Below, piece after piece: positions 7,733 to 17,333 of a stretch of 64,000 nucleotides of DNA. The DNA is from Metallibacterium scheffleri (GTDB lineage Bacteria > Pseudomonadota > Gammaproteobacteria > Xanthomonadales > Rhodanobacteraceae). A program made the position numbers and the translations under genes. Within the stretch, counting starts at the first letter, position 1. Every line of letters starts with the position of its first letter. The stretch covers positions 914,001-978,000 of the forward strand of contig NZ_LDOS01000001.1 of the NCBI RefSeq assembly GCF_002077135.1. Direction: 5' to 3'. Below the pieces are notes generated by a model, which saw only the letters and a list, made by a program, of their open reading frames with translations, was not told the origin of the DNA and did no database searches.

Positions 7733-9241
7733 CTAGCGTGCGTCCGCCAGCGCGCTGTGGCGTATGCCGTAGCCGAAATAAATCCAGAATCCGATCAGCA
7801 TCCAGATGATGAAGCGCCAGTAGGTCACCGCCTGCAGCCCCCAGATCAGCGCAATGGAAAACGCGATGCCGATCAGCGGCACCCAGGGCACCCACGGCGT
7901 GCGGAAACGACGCGGCAGATCGGGTTGGCGCACGCGCAGCACGATGATCGCGGTGCAGATGATGATGAATGCGCTGAGCGTGCCGATGTTGACCATTTCG
8001 GCCAGCTCGCCGATCGGCAGGAAACCCGCCAGTAGCGCCGTTCCCGCACCCAGGATCAGTGTTGGCCGGTACGGTGTATGCCAGCGCGGATGCGGCTTGG
8101 CGAACCATCCGGGCAGCAGGCCGTCGCGCGCCAGCGCGAACCAGATGCGCGCCGCGGCCAGCATGAAGGCGAACAGCACGCTGGTGATGCCGGCGACGGC
8201 GGCGATCGAAATCGCCACCATCACCCAGTGCGCGCCCACCGCGGCGAACGCGCTGGCCACCGGCGCGTCGCTGTTGAGCTCGGGGTAAGGCACCATGCCC
8301 GTGAGCACCAGCGAAATCGCCAGATACAAAGCCATCGAGATGCCCAGGCTGAGCAGCACCGCGCGCGGCAGATCGCGTTGCGGATCGCGTGATTCCTCGG
8401 CTGCGGTGGTCAGCGTGTCGTAGCCGAACACCGCGAAAAACACCACGCTGGCCGCGGCCAGCACGCCCTGCCAGCCGAAGTGGCCGACGCCATCGACCAC
8501 CACGCGCGGCGGCACGAACGGATGCCAGTTGGCCGGGTTCACGTAATAGATGCCGGCCACGATCACCAGCGCCACGCCGATGACCTTGATCGCCACCACC
8601 GCCGTGTTGAACCGCGCGCCCCACTCCGTGCCGATGGTCAGCAATCCGGCGATGCCCAGCGACACCAGTGCCGCGATCAGGTTGAACACATGGCCGCCGT
8701 GCGGCGCCGGCGCCGGATGGTCGATGGTGAAACCCACCCACATCGCCGCGCGGTCCCAGTAATACGCCAGGGTGTCGTTGCTCACCGCGCCCTGCGCCCA
8801 GTCCGGCAGATGCACGCCGGCCGCGCCCAGCAGCGCCTGCACGTAGCCCGACCAGCCGATCGCCACCACCGCCACGATCAACGCGTACTCCAGCAGCAGA
8901 TCCCAGCCGATGATCCAGGCCACGAACTCGCCGAGCACCGCGTAGCCGTAGGTGTAGGCGCTGCCGGTCACCGGAATCAGCCCGGCGAACTCGGCGTAGC
9001 ACAGCGCCGCCGCCGCGCTGGCCACGCCGGCGATCAGGAACGAGATGAAGATCGCCGGCCCGGCGTTGACCGCCGCCTGCTGTCCGGCCAGTACGAAGAT
9101 GCCCACGCCGATGATGCCGCCGATGCCGATCGCGGTGAGCTGCCAGATGCCCAGCACGCGGCGCAGATCGCCGCGCGAGCCGGCTTCCTGCTGCAACTGC
9201 GTGATGCTCTTGTGGCGGGTGAGGGCCTGGATCCAGCGCAT
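7733..9241 (-). CDS. APC-family amino acid permease (cationic-type)
   Basis: A 502-residue inner-membrane transporter with about 12 hydrophobic helices after a hydrophilic N terminus (MRWIQALTRHKSITQLQQ). The first helix holds the substrate/ion-binding signature GIGGIIGVGIFVLAG typical of the APC superfamily, and PVTGSAYTYGYAVLGEFVAWIIG follows as helix 3. Length and N terminus resemble the CAT/YhdG-like subgroup. It probably takes up an amino acid with protons; which one is not readable. It is divergent from the large LuxR-type regulator, with a perfect 9-base dyad in the 156-base spacer, so control by that regulator is possible. Confidence 0.86.
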   Translation of the reverse strand: MRWIQALTRHKSITQLQQEAGSRGDLRRVLGIWQLTAIGIGGIIGVGIFVLAGQQAAVNAGPAIFISFLIAGVASAAAALCYAEFAGLIPVTGSAYTYGYAVLGEFVAWIIGWDLLLEYALIVAVVAIGWSGYVQALLGAAGVHLPDWAQGAVSNDTLAYYWDRAAMWVGFTIDHPAPAPHGGHVFNLIAALVSLGIAGLLTIGTEWGARFNTAVVAIKVIGVALVIVAGIYYVNPANWHPFVPPRVVVDGVGHFGWQGVLAAASVVFFAVFGYDTLTTAAEESRDPQRDLPRAVLLSLGISMALYLAISLVLTGMVPYPELNSDAPVASAFAAVGAHWVMVAISIAAVAGITSVLFAFMLAAARIWFALARDGLLPGWFAKPHPRWHTPYRPTLILGAGTALLAGFLPIGELAEMVNIGTLSAFIIICTAIIVLRVRQPDLPRRFRTPWVPWVPLIGIAFSIALIWGLQAVTYWRFIIWMLIGFWIYFGYGIRHSALADAR

Positions 9242-9330
9242 GGTGACTCCGGATGCTGTTGCGTGCCTGATACACGCGCAAGGCGGCGATGCTAGCAGGC
9301 GCGGCGCCCGGCGCAGCCTCGCGGCAGCGC

Positions 9331-9356
9331 CGATGCGGCGCTATGCTGCCGCATCG
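9331..9356. promoter_or_regulatory. Perfect 9-bp inverted repeat between divergent genes
   Basis: CGATGCGGC at 9331-9339 and its exact complement GCCGCATCG at 9348-9356 are separated by eight bases. It lies 42 bases before the regulator start and 90 before the permease start. A divergent intergenic place suggests an operator, perhaps for the neighbouring LuxR-type protein. A bidirectional attenuator hairpin is the alternative; no T-run follows on either side. Confidence 0.4.
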
Positions 9357-9397
9357 TGCAGTATGTATTCATTCCGTAATACGCGAATGGGGACATC

Positions 9398-12073
9398 ATG
9401 CTGCTGGAGCGCGAAGGCCCGTTGATGGAATTGACGCGTCTCGCCCGGCGCGCCGCGGAGGGGCAGGGCGGCACCGTGATGGTGATGGGCGAGGCGGGCA
9501 TCGGCAAAACCGAGCTGTTGCGCGCATTCGCGCAGCAGCATCGCGCGCGGCGCGTGCTGTGGGGCTACTGCGAGCCGTTGTCCGCGCCGCGTCCGCTGGG
9601 GCCGCTGCAGGACATGGCGACGCTGCTGGACGGTGAGCTGGCGGCGCTGATCGACGCGGGTGCGCCGCCGCCGCGCGTCTTCGCCAGGCTGCTCGAGAGT
9701 CTGCAGCATGCGCCGGCGCCGAGCGTGCTGATTTTCGAGGACGTGCACTGGGCTGATGCGGCCACGCTCGATCTGATCCGCTACCTGGGGCGCCGCCTGC
9801 CGGCGCTGCCGGCGCTGCTGATCCTGAGCCTGCGCAGCGACGAGGTGGCACCCGATCACCCCTTGGCGCGTCTGCCCGGTGATCTCCCCGCGGCCGCGCT
9901 GTCGCGCATCGATCTGGCGCCGCTTTCCGCTGCCGCGGTCGCCATGTTGGCGCAGCAGGTTGGTGGCGATGGCGACGCGTTGCATCGCGTCACCGCCGGC
10001 AATCCGTTTTTCGTGACCGAAGTGCTGGCGGCGTCAGACATTGCCGGAGCCGCGTTGCCGGTCACCGTGCGCGATGCGGTGTGGGCGCGGCTGGCGCGAC
10101 TGGATGCGCAGGAGCGCTGGATGCTCGATCTGATCAGCGTGGTTCCAGGCGCCGTGGAGCGTGCGCTGTGGACCGCGCTGCGCGCCGAGGATGTGGCCGC
10201 GGCCGAGCGCTGCATCGCGCGCGGCATCCTGGTGCGCGATGCAGCGGGCGCGCTGGCGTTTCGGCACGAGCTGGCACGCCAGGCGGTGCTGGCGCAACTG
10301 GCGCCCGAGGAGCAGCGCCACCTGCATGCGCATGTGCTGGCCCTGCTCGAGCGGCACGCGCCGATGGTTCATGCGTCCCTGGCGCAGTTGGCGCATCACG
10401 CCGGCGCGGCCGCGGATGTCCAACGTGTATTGGCGCTGGCGCCGCGCGCCGCCGCCGAGGCGGCGGCACTGGGCGCGCATCGACAGGCGGCGCAGCAACT
10501 GCAGATGGCCCTGCGTTTCGTGGCGCAGGCACCTGCGGCATTGGCCGCCCAGCTTTATCAGGACTGGGCCTATGAAGCTGGGCTGTCGGCGTGCATCGAC
10601 GACGCGGTGATCGCGGCGCGGCACCAGGCTATCGCGTTGTGGCGTGGGCTCGGGCGTGCCGACAAGGTGGGGCACAACCTGCGCTGGCTGTCGCGCCTGC
10701 ACTGGTATCGCGGTGAGGGGCGGCAGGCCGAGGCGTACGCCGACGCGGCGGTGCGCGAGCTGGAAGCGTTGCCCGCCAGCGCCGAACTGGCGATGGCCTA
10801 CAGCGTGCGTTCGCAATTGCACATGTTGCACAATCGCTTCGCATTGGCCATTGAATGGGGAGCGCGCGCACTCGCCCTGGCTGAGCAGGTCGGCGACATC
10901 GAAACGCGCGTGCATGCACTCAACAATATTGGCATTGCCCAATTGTCGGATACCAACAGCGACCCTGGGGGGCAGGCAAAGCTCGAACACAGTTTGCAGT
11001 TGGCGTTGATGCACGGGTATCACGAGCACGCCGCGCGTGCGTATACCAATCTCGGCGAGCATGCGGTGGAGTGCAAGGATTTTGCCCAGGCCGAGCGCGT
11101 GCTTGCGGAGGGCATCGCGTTCGATCGCCGTCATGACCTGGAAGTCTGGATCCACTATCTGATCGGATGCCAGGCACGACTGCGCCTGGAAGAGGGGCGG
11201 CTGCACGAAGCCGAGACCATGGCGCGATGCATTCTCGCGAAGACGACGCTGAGTGTGGTCGAGCGCCTGCCGGCCATGTATGTACTGGGCAGGGCGCAGG
11301 TAAGGCTCGGTGAGGGCAGCGGAACGGATGTGCTGCACGAGGCGCTGCACCAAGCGCTGCCCATGGCCGAGCCGCAGCGCACGGTGCCGCCGCGCCTGGC
11401 CTTGATCGAAGCCGCATGGCTGGCGCAGGACACAGAAGCATGCGCCGCGCAACTTTCGGCCCTGGAAGCGACCATTGATGCGCGACTCGACCCTTGGGAA
11501 TACGGCGAGATGGCCGTGTGGCGCCGGCGGTTGCAGATGCCACTGGCCATGCTGGCAGACCGCCCCCACGCCGAGCCGTGGGCCGCCGAGTTGCGTGGTG
11601 ACATGGCGGCGGCGGCCGCGGCTTGGCTGCAACTGGGCATGCCATGCGAGGCCGCAATCGCACTCATGCAGGTGCGCGGCGCGGGCGCGGGCGAAGCCCT
11701 GCTGCGCGCCATGCATCTGCTGCAGCCCACCGGCGCGCAGGCGCTGATCGATTGCCTGCGCCGGCTGGCGCGTGAACGCGGTGTCGAATCCGCGCTGCCA
11801 CGCCCGCGGCGCGGACCGTACAGCGTCGCGCGCGCGCATCCGCTGGGGCTGACGCGACGCGAGGCGCAGGTGCTCCAGCTGCTCTGCGCGGGTCATGGCA
11901 ATCAGGCGATCGCGCGGCAGCTCTCGCGCTCGCCGCGCACCATCGAGCACCACATCGCCAGCGTCTACGCCAAGTACGGCGTCGACAACCGCGCCGAGTT
12001 GCTGCTGCGACTGCACGGTGAGCCTTGGCTGCTGCAGGCGGCCGGCGCGAGCGCCTCGGCGTCTGAAAAATAG
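9398..12073 (+). CDS. Large LuxR-family (LAL/MalT-like) ATPase transcription regulator
   Basis: An 891-residue protein starting MLLEREGPLMELTRLARR. An AAA-type ATPase module comes first, with Walker A GEAGIGKTELL near residue 31 and Walker B VLIFEDVHWADAATLDL near 110. A long alpha-helical middle (about 300-780) resembles TPR-like repeats, and the C-terminal LuxR helix-turn-helix reads LTRREAQVLQLLCAGHGNQAIARQLSRSPRTIEHHIASVY in two consecutive pieces at about 815-860. This is the architecture of LAL regulators: ATP binding and an inducer control oligomerisation and DNA binding. The target is unknown; it is flanked by a divergent permease and followed by two small secreted proteins. Confidence 0.88.
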   Translation: MLLEREGPLMELTRLARRAAEGQGGTVMVMGEAGIGKTELLRAFAQQHRARRVLWGYCEPLSAPRPLGPLQDMATLLDGELAALIDAGAPPPRVFARLLESLQHAPAPSVLIFEDVHWADAATLDLIRYLGRRLPALPALLILSLRSDEVAPDHPLARLPGDLPAAALSRIDLAPLSAAAVAMLAQQVGGDGDALHRVTAGNPFFVTEVLAASDIAGAALPVTVRDAVWARLARLDAQERWMLDLISVVPGAVERALWTALRAEDVAAAERCIARGILVRDAAGALAFRHELARQAVLAQLAPEEQRHLHAHVLALLERHAPMVHASLAQLAHHAGAAADVQRVLALAPRAAAEAAALGAHRQAAQQLQMALRFVAQAPAALAAQLYQDWAYEAGLSACIDDAVIAARHQAIALWRGLGRADKVGHNLRWLSRLHWYRGEGRQAEAYADAAVRELEALPASAELAMAYSVRSQLHMLHNRFALAIEWGARALALAEQVGDIETRVHALNNIGIAQLSDTNSDPGGQAKLEHSLQLALMHGYHEHAARAYTNLGEHAVECKDFAQAERVLAEGIAFDRRHDLEVWIHYLIGCQARLRLEEGRLHEAETMARCILAKTTLSVVERLPAMYVLGRAQVRLGEGSGTDVLHEALHQALPMAEPQRTVPPRLALIEAAWLAQDTEACAAQLSALEATIDARLDPWEYGEMAVWRRRLQMPLAMLADRPHAEPWAAELRGDMAAAAAAWLQLGMPCEAAIALMQVRGAGAGEALLRAMHLLQPTGAQALIDCLRRLARERGVESALPRPRRGPYSVARAHPLGLTRREAQVLQLLCAGHGNQAIARQLSRSPRTIEHHIASVYAKYGVDNRAELLLRLHGEPWLLQAAGASASASEK

Positions 12074-12160
12074 GTGCCGCGCGCGCCAAAAATGAGTGTC
12101 CATCCCCAAGAACGTCAGGCCGCACCCGCCTAAGGTCGTACCTGCGCCGAGCGAGGTCAT

Positions 12161-12176
12161 GTCATCCGGAGATGAC
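12161..12176. promoter_or_regulatory. Short perfect dyad upstream of small secreted genes
   Basis: GTCATC-CGGA-GATGAC is a perfect inverted repeat, 72 bases before the start of the exported protein gene at 12248 and in the 174-base spacer after the LuxR-type regulator. It could be an operator or a small leader hairpin. Six-base arms can arise by chance, so confidence is low. Confidence 0.3.
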
Positions 12177-12247
12177 CGCAGCGGCGTTCGGAACCGCGGA
12201 GTTCCACGGCCAGCGCCCCGCAGGCGCCCACGACAGGAGACACCATC

Positions 12248-12598
12248 ATGCAAGTTCAAGCGAAAGTACTGGCGGGCGCACTGGCCCTGCTGCTGAGCGG
12301 TGGCGCGTTTGCGCAAGCCGGCGGGCAGGATGATCTGCATGCCATCGCCAAAGCGTCGGGATTGCACGTGCGCCAGGTGCAGATGCTGCTGGGCCATGCG
12401 TCAGCCTTCCCCGAATTCATGACCTATTCGCTGTCCGAACGCAAATTGCGCAAGGCGGTGCAGGAAGGCCGCGTGCGACTGCCGGACTGGATCAGTCCCG
12501 AGTTGGCGGCGCGTTTGGGCACTGCGCATCAACAGACGGTGGCGATGGCGGCAGTGCGCGATCCGTCGCCACCGGTCGTGGCGATGTCGGGTAACTGA
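12248..12598 (+). CDS. Small exported protein of unknown function
   Basis: A 116-residue protein with a clear signal peptide (MQVQAKVLAGALALLLSGGA, cleavage likely after AFA-QA). The start is supported by AGGAGA at 12235-12240. The mature part, about 94 residues, is helical in character with GLHVRQVQMLLGHASAFPEF and SLSERKLRKAVQEGRVRLPD. There are no cysteines and I recognise no family. Its TGA overlaps an ATG (TGATG at 12596-12600) that opens the next frame, so the two small genes are probably co-transcribed. Location after the LAL regulator may mean regulator and target, which is only positional evidence. Confidence 0.7.
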   Translation: MQVQAKVLAGALALLLSGGAFAQAGGQDDLHAIAKASGLHVRQVQMLLGHASAFPEFMTYSLSERKLRKAVQEGRVRLPDWISPELAARLGTAHQQTVAMAAVRDPSPPVVAMSGN

Positions 12599-12690
12599 TG
12601 CGCAGGACTGGCTGGTGGTTGCGGCTGGGCACGCGGCGCACCGGCCGCGCTCCAGCCGCGCTGTGCATGTCCTGCTTGTGGAGAAGCGCC

Positions 12691-13002
12691 ATGAAAAACA
12701 CACTGCTGCCGTCACTGTTGCTCAGTGCGATCGCGCTGAGTGCGGCGCCATTGCAGGCGCAAGCCGCAGTGGCCAGGGAGGCCGCGCCGTTCCGTTGGTC
12801 GTGTCAACCCAGCGGGCCGCCGACCGTGGCCGCGATCCGCGAGCACTTCGGCATCGCCAATGCCGGCCAGGCCTACCAGTGGCGCGGCATCGCGCATCAT
12901 TATCTGCAGCGCGAGTGCCGACGCGCCGAGCGTTTGGCGCGGGAACAGGGAGAAGCTCGCCGAGTGGAGCCACTGGTCGCAACCGAGTTGCACGCGGGAT
13001 GA
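12691..13002 (+). CDS. Second small exported protein of unknown function
   Basis: Taken from the ATG at 12691 because it gives a clean signal peptide (MKNTLLPSLLLSAIALSAAP, cleavage near LQAQA-AV), 103 residues in all. An upstream in-frame ATG at 12598 overlaps the preceding stop but adds an Arg/Trp-rich, non-signal N terminus. The mature part has two cysteines (in FRWSCQPSG and LQRECRRAE) that could form one disulphide, and the segment REHFGIANAGQAYQWRGIAHHY. No family is recognised. It ends 27 bases before the convergent rho gene. Confidence 0.65.
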   Translation: MKNTLLPSLLLSAIALSAAPLQAQAAVAREAAPFRWSCQPSGPPTVAAIREHFGIANAGQAYQWRGIAHHYLQRECRRAERLAREQGEARRVEPLVATELHAG

Positions 13003-13029
13003 GACGTGCGCAGCCGCGGATGCGCGGCC

Positions 13030-14589
13030 TCAGCCGCGCTTCATCGCGCCGAAGAACTCGTCGTTGGTCTTGGTGTTCTTCATCTTCTCGAGCATGAACT
13101 CCATCGCCGCGAGTTCGTCCATCGGGTGCAGCAGCTTGCGCAGGATCCACACCTTCTGCAGCAGGTCGGCATCGATCAGCAGTTCCTCGCGGCGCGTGCC
13201 GGAGCGGTTGATGTTGATCGCCGGGTAGACGCGCTTCTCGCCGATGCGGCGGTCGAGGTGGATCTCGGCGTTGCCGGTACCCTTGAACTCCTCGTAGATC
13301 ACCTCGTCCATCTTGCTGCCGGTGTCGATCAGCGCGGTGGCGAGGATGGTCAGCGAGCCGCCCTCCTCGACGTTGCGCGCGGCACCGAAGAAGCGCTTGG
13401 GCCGTTGCAGCGCGTTGGCATCGACGCCGCCGGTGAGCACCTTGCCGGAGCTGGGCACCACGGTGTTGTAGGCGCGCGCGAGGCGGGTGATGGAGTCGAG
13501 CAGGATGACCACGTCCTTCTTGTGTTCGACCAGGCGCTTGGCGCGCTCAATCACCATCTCGGCGACCTGTACGTGGCGCACGGCCGGCTCGTCGAAGGTC
13601 GAGCTGATCACCTCGGCGCGCACGCTGCGTTGCATCTCGGTGACTTCCTCGGGACGCTCGTCGATCAGCAGGATGATCAGGTGCGCCTCGGGGTGGTTGT
13701 GCACGATGGCCTGGGCCACGTTCTGCAGCATCATGGTCTTGCCGGCCTTGGGCGGCGACACGATCAGGCCGCGCTGGCCCTTGCCGACGGGTGCGATCAG
13801 GTCAAGGATACGGCCGGTGATGTCCTCGCTGGAGCCGTTGCCGCGTTCGAGCTTGAACGCCTTGCGCGGGAACAGCGGGGTGAGGTTCTCGAACAGGAAC
13901 TTGTTCTTCGACGCCTCGGTCGGCTCGCCGTTGATGTCGTCGACCTTGGACAGCGCGAAGTAGCGCTCGCCTTCGCGCGGGTGGCGCACCAAGCCGGTGA
14001 TGTAGTCGCCGGTGCGCAGGTTGTAGCGGCGGATCTGGCTGGGGCTCACGTACACATCGTCGGGGCCGGCCAGGTAGGACTCGTCGGCCGAGCGCAGGAA
14101 GCCGTAGCCGTCCTGCATGATCTCCAGCACGCCTTCGCTCCAGATGCTGCCGCCGCTGCGCGCATGCGCCTTGAGGATGTTGAAGATGACATCCTGCTTG
14201 CGCGCGCGGGCCACGCCCTCGTGCACGCCAAGGGTTTCGGCGAAGTCCAGCAGCGCGGCGGCGGGTTTGCGTTTCAGCTCGGTGAGGTTGATCAGCCGCG
14301 ACGGATCGCGCGGCGTGTTGTCTTCGGCGTCCTCGTCGAAATCATCGCGCGGCAAACCGGGTCCGGGTGCACGGCCGCCCGAGTTGCGGGTGCGCTCACG
14401 ATCGTTGCGATTGCGCCGATGGCGGCGATCACGATTGTTGTCGCGCGCCTCGCGCGGCGCTGCACCGGATGCGCCGGACGCATTGTCGGGCGCACTGGCA
14501 TCGGGGCCGGGTGAGGAAGGATTGGCTGCGACCGGAGTCGCGGACGGGCGCGTGGCCTCGTCGGGGGTCTTGGCGTCAGTATCGGACAC
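13030..14589 (-). CDS. rho: Transcription termination factor Rho
   Basis: Hexameric RNA-dependent ATPase that ends transcription. The start is taken as the GTG at 14589 ([12 protein letters not shown]), giving 519 residues. Residues 1-95 are an acidic/basic, low-complexity extension rich in Ala, Pro, Asp and Arg ([15 protein letters not shown]), longer than in the 419-residue E. coli protein. The Rho N-terminal domain begins about residue 100 ([20 protein letters not shown]), followed by the cold-shock-like RNA-binding fold ([20 protein letters not shown]) and the ATPase core with [33 protein letters not shown] and KFKGTGN-like [15 protein letters not shown]. It follows trxA on the same strand, the usual trxA-rho order. 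Confidence 0.96.
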   Translation of the reverse strand: MSDTDAKTPDEATRPSATPVAANPSSPGPDASAPDNASGASGAAPREARDNNRDRRHRRNRNDRERTRNSGGRAPGPGLPRDDFDEDAEDNTPRDPSRLINLTELKRKPAAALLDFAETLGVHEGVARARKQDVIFNILKAHARSGGSIWSEGVLEIMQDGYGFLRSADESYLAGPDDVYVSPSQIRRYNLRTGDYITGLVRHPREGERYFALSKVDDINGEPTEASKNKFLFENLTPLFPRKAFKLERGNGSSEDITGRILDLIAPVGKGQRGLIVSPPKAGKTMMLQNVAQAIVHNHPEAHLIILLIDERPEEVTEMQRSVRAEVISSTFDEPAVRHVQVAEMVIERAKRLVEHKKDVVILLDSITRLARAYNTVVPSSGKVLTGGVDANALQRPKRFFGAARNVEEGGSLTILATALIDTGSKMDEVIYEEFKGTGNAEIHLDRRIGEKRVYPAININRSGTRREELLIDADLLQKVWILRKLLHPMDELAAMEFMLEKMKNTKTNDEFFGAMKRG

Positions 14590-14766
14590 GAACGGGCCTC
14601 GCGGGCCGGGGAGAAAGAGAAAAAGGAGAATGTGCGCCCAAGGCGCAAGGCGCAGCGGTTCGCCGCGCAAGGCGAAGCCAATCTAGCACCCATGCCGCGC
14701 TGCGTCCATCCAGGCATTGGCAATACCGTACACGCACCGCCGCCGCCGCGTTGTTGCCAATGCGCG
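14590..14766 (-). other. trxA-rho spacer / rho leader
   Basis: The 177 bases between trxA and rho hold no gene. A purine/pyrimidine-biased run (TTCTCCTTTTTCTCTTTC on the minus strand near 14610-14630) lies just before the rho start. Rho messages in other bacteria are autoregulated through their leader; whether this spacer does that is not shown. Otherwise nothing notable is seen. Confidence 0.4.
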
Positions 14767-15093
14767 TTACAGCGCCTGCTCGACGAACTTGGCGATGGCC
14801 GACTTGGGCACCGCACCCATCTGCGTGCCGGCGACCTTGCCGTCCTTGAACAGCATCAGCGTCGGGATACTGCGAATGTTGTAGGCGATGGCGGTTTTCT
14901 GGTTGTTGTCCACGTCGACCTTGGCCACCTTGATGCGGCCTTGATACTCGGCGGCGATGTCTTCGAGCGTCGGGGCAATCGCGCGGCAGGGGCCGCACCA
15001 CGTCGCCCAGAAGTCGACCAGCACGGGCGTGGCGGCGTGCAAGACCTGGGCGTCGAAATCGCTATCGGTCACGTGGGTGATGTTGTCGCTCAC
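14767..15093 (-). CDS. trxA: Thioredoxin 1
   Basis: A 108-residue cytosolic disulphide reductase with the canonical active site DFWATWCGPCRAIAPTLEDI (Cys pair at about residues 33 and 36), the buried Asp in VLVDFWA, cis-Pro in IRSIPTLMLFKDG and the C-terminal GAVPKSAIAKFVE helix. Length and all motifs match standard thioredoxin. It reduces ribonucleotide reductase and other proteins using thioredoxin reductase. It is upstream of rho and divergent from rhlB, as in E. coli. Confidence 0.97.
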   Translation of the reverse strand: MSDNITHVTDSDFDAQVLHAATPVLVDFWATWCGPCRAIAPTLEDIAAEYQGRIKVAKVDVDNNQKTAIAYNIRSIPTLMLFKDGKVAGTQMGAVPKSAIAKFVEQAL

Positions 15094-15389
15094 CTGGAAT
15101 CTCCGGAGGGGTGATGAAACAAAAGCGCGCGCGCGCGGTGATGAATTGCGTGTCGAGATGTTGCAACCGCTATGGCGGTGCCAGCGCGGAATTCAACCCG
15201 CACGGCGTGCATGCGAACAGCATGCGTGTCTGGATTATCATGCCTGAGCGGCTTTCATGCCGCCGTTGGGCTACACTGCGCCGCGCCGCGCGTCCTGCGT
15301 GGCCAGCAGCAGGCGGCTGAAGGCCGCCATTCCAGCGCAATCCGGGGCGCGATTCAAGGCGGTCCCCGCGCGCATTCATTGTTCAGATC
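15094..15389. other. Divergent promoter region trxA // rhlB
   Basis: This 296-base spacer separates two divergent housekeeping genes and must carry both promoters. No confident -10/-35 pair stands out. An AGGTGAGC-like ribosome site precedes trxA (minus strand, CGGAGATTCCAGGTGAGC region). No ORF with good coding character is present. Confidence 0.4.
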
Positions 15390-17075
15390 ATGGCCGATCA
15401 AGTCCTAACTGATACATTCTTCGAGCAGTTCGATCTGCATCCCACGTTGGCGCAGGGTCTGGCCGATTGCGGCTTCACCCGCTGCACGCCGATCCAGGCG
15501 CTGACTCTGCCAGTGGCGTTGACCGGACGTGATGTCGCTGGTCAGGCGCAAACCGGTACTGGCAAGACCGCGGCATTCCTGGTCGCGGTGTTCAACCGCC
15601 TGCTGACGCGCCCGGCGCTGGCCGAGCGCCGGCCCGAAGACCCGCGCGCGCTGATCCTGGCGCCGACGCGCGAGTTGGCCATCCAGATCGAAAAAGACGC
15701 CCGCGCCATTGGCCGCCATACCGGCCTGCGTCTGGCATTGATCTACGGCGGCACCGATTACGACCGCCAGCGCGAGCTGCTGAAATCGGGTTGTGACGTG
15801 ATCATCGCCACGCCCGGACGTCTGATTGATTACTTCAAGCAGCAGGTATTCACCCTGCGCGCCGTCGATGCGATGGTGGTCGACGAAGCCGATCGCATGT
15901 TCGATCTGGGCTTCATCAAGGATATCTATTTCCTGTTCCGCCGCCTGCCGCCGCGCGAGCAGCGCCAGAGCATGCTGTTCTCGGCCACGCTCAGCCAGCG
16001 CGTGCTGGAACTGGCCTACGAGCACATGAACGAGCCGGAAAAACTCGCGGTGGAGAGCGAACATATCACCGCTGATCGCGTGCGCCAGCGCGTGTACTTT
16101 CCGGCCAAGGAAGAAAAAATCCCGCTGCTGCTGAACCTGCTGCAGCAGGCCGATACATCGCGCAGCATCGTGTTCGTCAACACCAAGATCGCCGCCGAGC
16201 GCGTGACCGAGCGTCTGCAGCGCCAGGGCATCCTCGCCGGCACGCTGTCCGGCGACGTGCCGCAGAAGAAGCGCGAAAAGCTGCTGGCGCGTTTCCAGCA
16301 AGGCCAGTTGGAGGCGCTGGTTGCCACCGATGTGGCCGCGCGCGGTTTGCACATCGAGGGCGTCAGCCACGTCTTCAATTACGACCTGCCGCAGGACGCC
16401 GAGGATTATGTGCACCGCATCGGCCGCACCGCGCGTCTGGGTGCCGCGGGCGATGCAGTCAGCTTCGCCTGCGATTTGTACGCGGTGTCGCTGCCCGATA
16501 TCGAGACCTACATCGGCCAGAAGATTCCTGTCGCCACGGTGTCGCCGGAATTGCTGATCGCGCCCAAGCCGCGCCGCAGCGCCGCGCAGATGGCCGCGCA
16601 TGCCGGCGACGATGCCGAGGGCGAGGCTGACGCAGCCGGGGTCGGCGTCGCAACCAAGAACAGTACACCACGCACGCGCCAACGCGGGCCGCGCAGCAGC
16701 ACGCCGCGCCGCGCCGAACGCAGCGTCGAGCAGCGCGCCGCGCCGCGTGTCGCCAAGCCGGAAAGTTCCATCGCGCCCACGCCCCTTGTCGTAGCCCCGG
16801 CGCCCGTGGCTGCGGCCGCAGCGGGCGCAGTCGCGGGTGACGCGATGCCGCGCAAGCGCCGCCGCCGTGGTGGTCGCGGTCGCCGCCACGAGGTCGAGGC
16901 CAGCAAGGCTGCGGTTGCTGCCGCCGCACCCAGTGCCGCCAGTACGCATGTGCCCGCGATGCGTCGCCACGAGCCGCGCACCGCTGCGCATTCCGGTGAG
17001 CCAGGCGCGGCGCACGTGCATGCGCCCAAGCCGGGATTCCTGCGCCGCATCGCACGGCTGTTCCGCAAGCGCTGA
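15390..17075 (+). CDS. rhlB: DEAD-box ATP-dependent RNA helicase RhlB
   Basis: A 561-residue helicase. The core (1-385) has the Q motif GFTRCTPIQ, motif [20 protein letters not shown], the box [15 protein letters not shown] in [23 protein letters not shown] and motif [12 protein letters not shown]. Residues about 390-561 form a disordered Ala-, Pro- and Arg-rich tail with basic patches ([13 protein letters not shown]) for RNA contact, longer than in E. coli RhlB (421 residues). It unwinds structured RNA, in enterobacteria as part of the RNase E degradosome. Its divergent position beside trxA-rho supports the RhlB name over other DEAD-box proteins. Confidence 0.92.
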   Translation: MADQVLTDTFFEQFDLHPTLAQGLADCGFTRCTPIQALTLPVALTGRDVAGQAQTGTGKTAAFLVAVFNRLLTRPALAERRPEDPRALILAPTRELAIQIEKDARAIGRHTGLRLALIYGGTDYDRQRELLKSGCDVIIATPGRLIDYFKQQVFTLRAVDAMVVDEADRMFDLGFIKDIYFLFRRLPPREQRQSMLFSATLSQRVLELAYEHMNEPEKLAVESEHITADRVRQRVYFPAKEEKIPLLLNLLQQADTSRSIVFVNTKIAAERVTERLQRQGILAGTLSGDVPQKKREKLLARFQQGQLEALVATDVAARGLHIEGVSHVFNYDLPQDAEDYVHRIGRTARLGAAGDAVSFACDLYAVSLPDIETYIGQKIPVATVSPELLIAPKPRRSAAQMAAHAGDDAEGEADAAGVGVATKNSTPRTRQRGPRSSTPRRAERSVEQRAAPRVAKPESSIAPTPLVVAPAPVAAAAAGAVAGDAMPRKRRRRGGRGRRHEVEASKAAVAAAAPSAASTHVPAMRRHEPRTAAHSGEPGAAHVHAPKPGFLRRIARLFRKR

Positions 17076-17079
17076 GCTT

Positions 17080-17100
17080 ACCTCGAGCATTCCTCGAGGT
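17080..17100 (+). terminator. Hairpin immediately after rhlB
   Basis: ACCTCGAG (17080-17087) and CTCGAGGT (17093-17100) form a perfect eight-base stem with a five-base loop, starting five bases after the rhlB stop. There is no strong T-run, so it may stabilise the 3' end or act with Rho. The following 230 bases to ftsE contain no supported gene. Confidence 0.5.
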
Positions 17101-17333
17101 CTGCGCACGGTCAGCTCTAGCAGCCTTTCTGGCTTTAGCTGGTCGCGGCGAGGATTTGGATGTGCGCGGGATTTTCGACGCTGCGCTGGCGCATGGTGGT
17201 TCCATGGGCCAAGAAGCGGCGGAGAGGGACCGCGCCGACGGATTCGCAGCGCGGCCGGGCAAAGTTCGACAAGCTGCCAGGCGCCGCCGCGCAATGCCGT
17301 ATGCTTTGCGGCCTCGTGCGAGACGTTGAGCCC

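Noticed and set aside
10034-12397. 787-residue open frame on the minus strand
   Set aside because: Antisense to the LAL regulator; Gln/Arg/His-rich composition typical of a GC-rich shadow frame, with no domain.
17301-17333. Longer FtsE from the ATG at 17301
   Set aside because: It adds 11 residues before the conserved VIRFEQVSKRY start. The GTG at 17334 matches family N termini.
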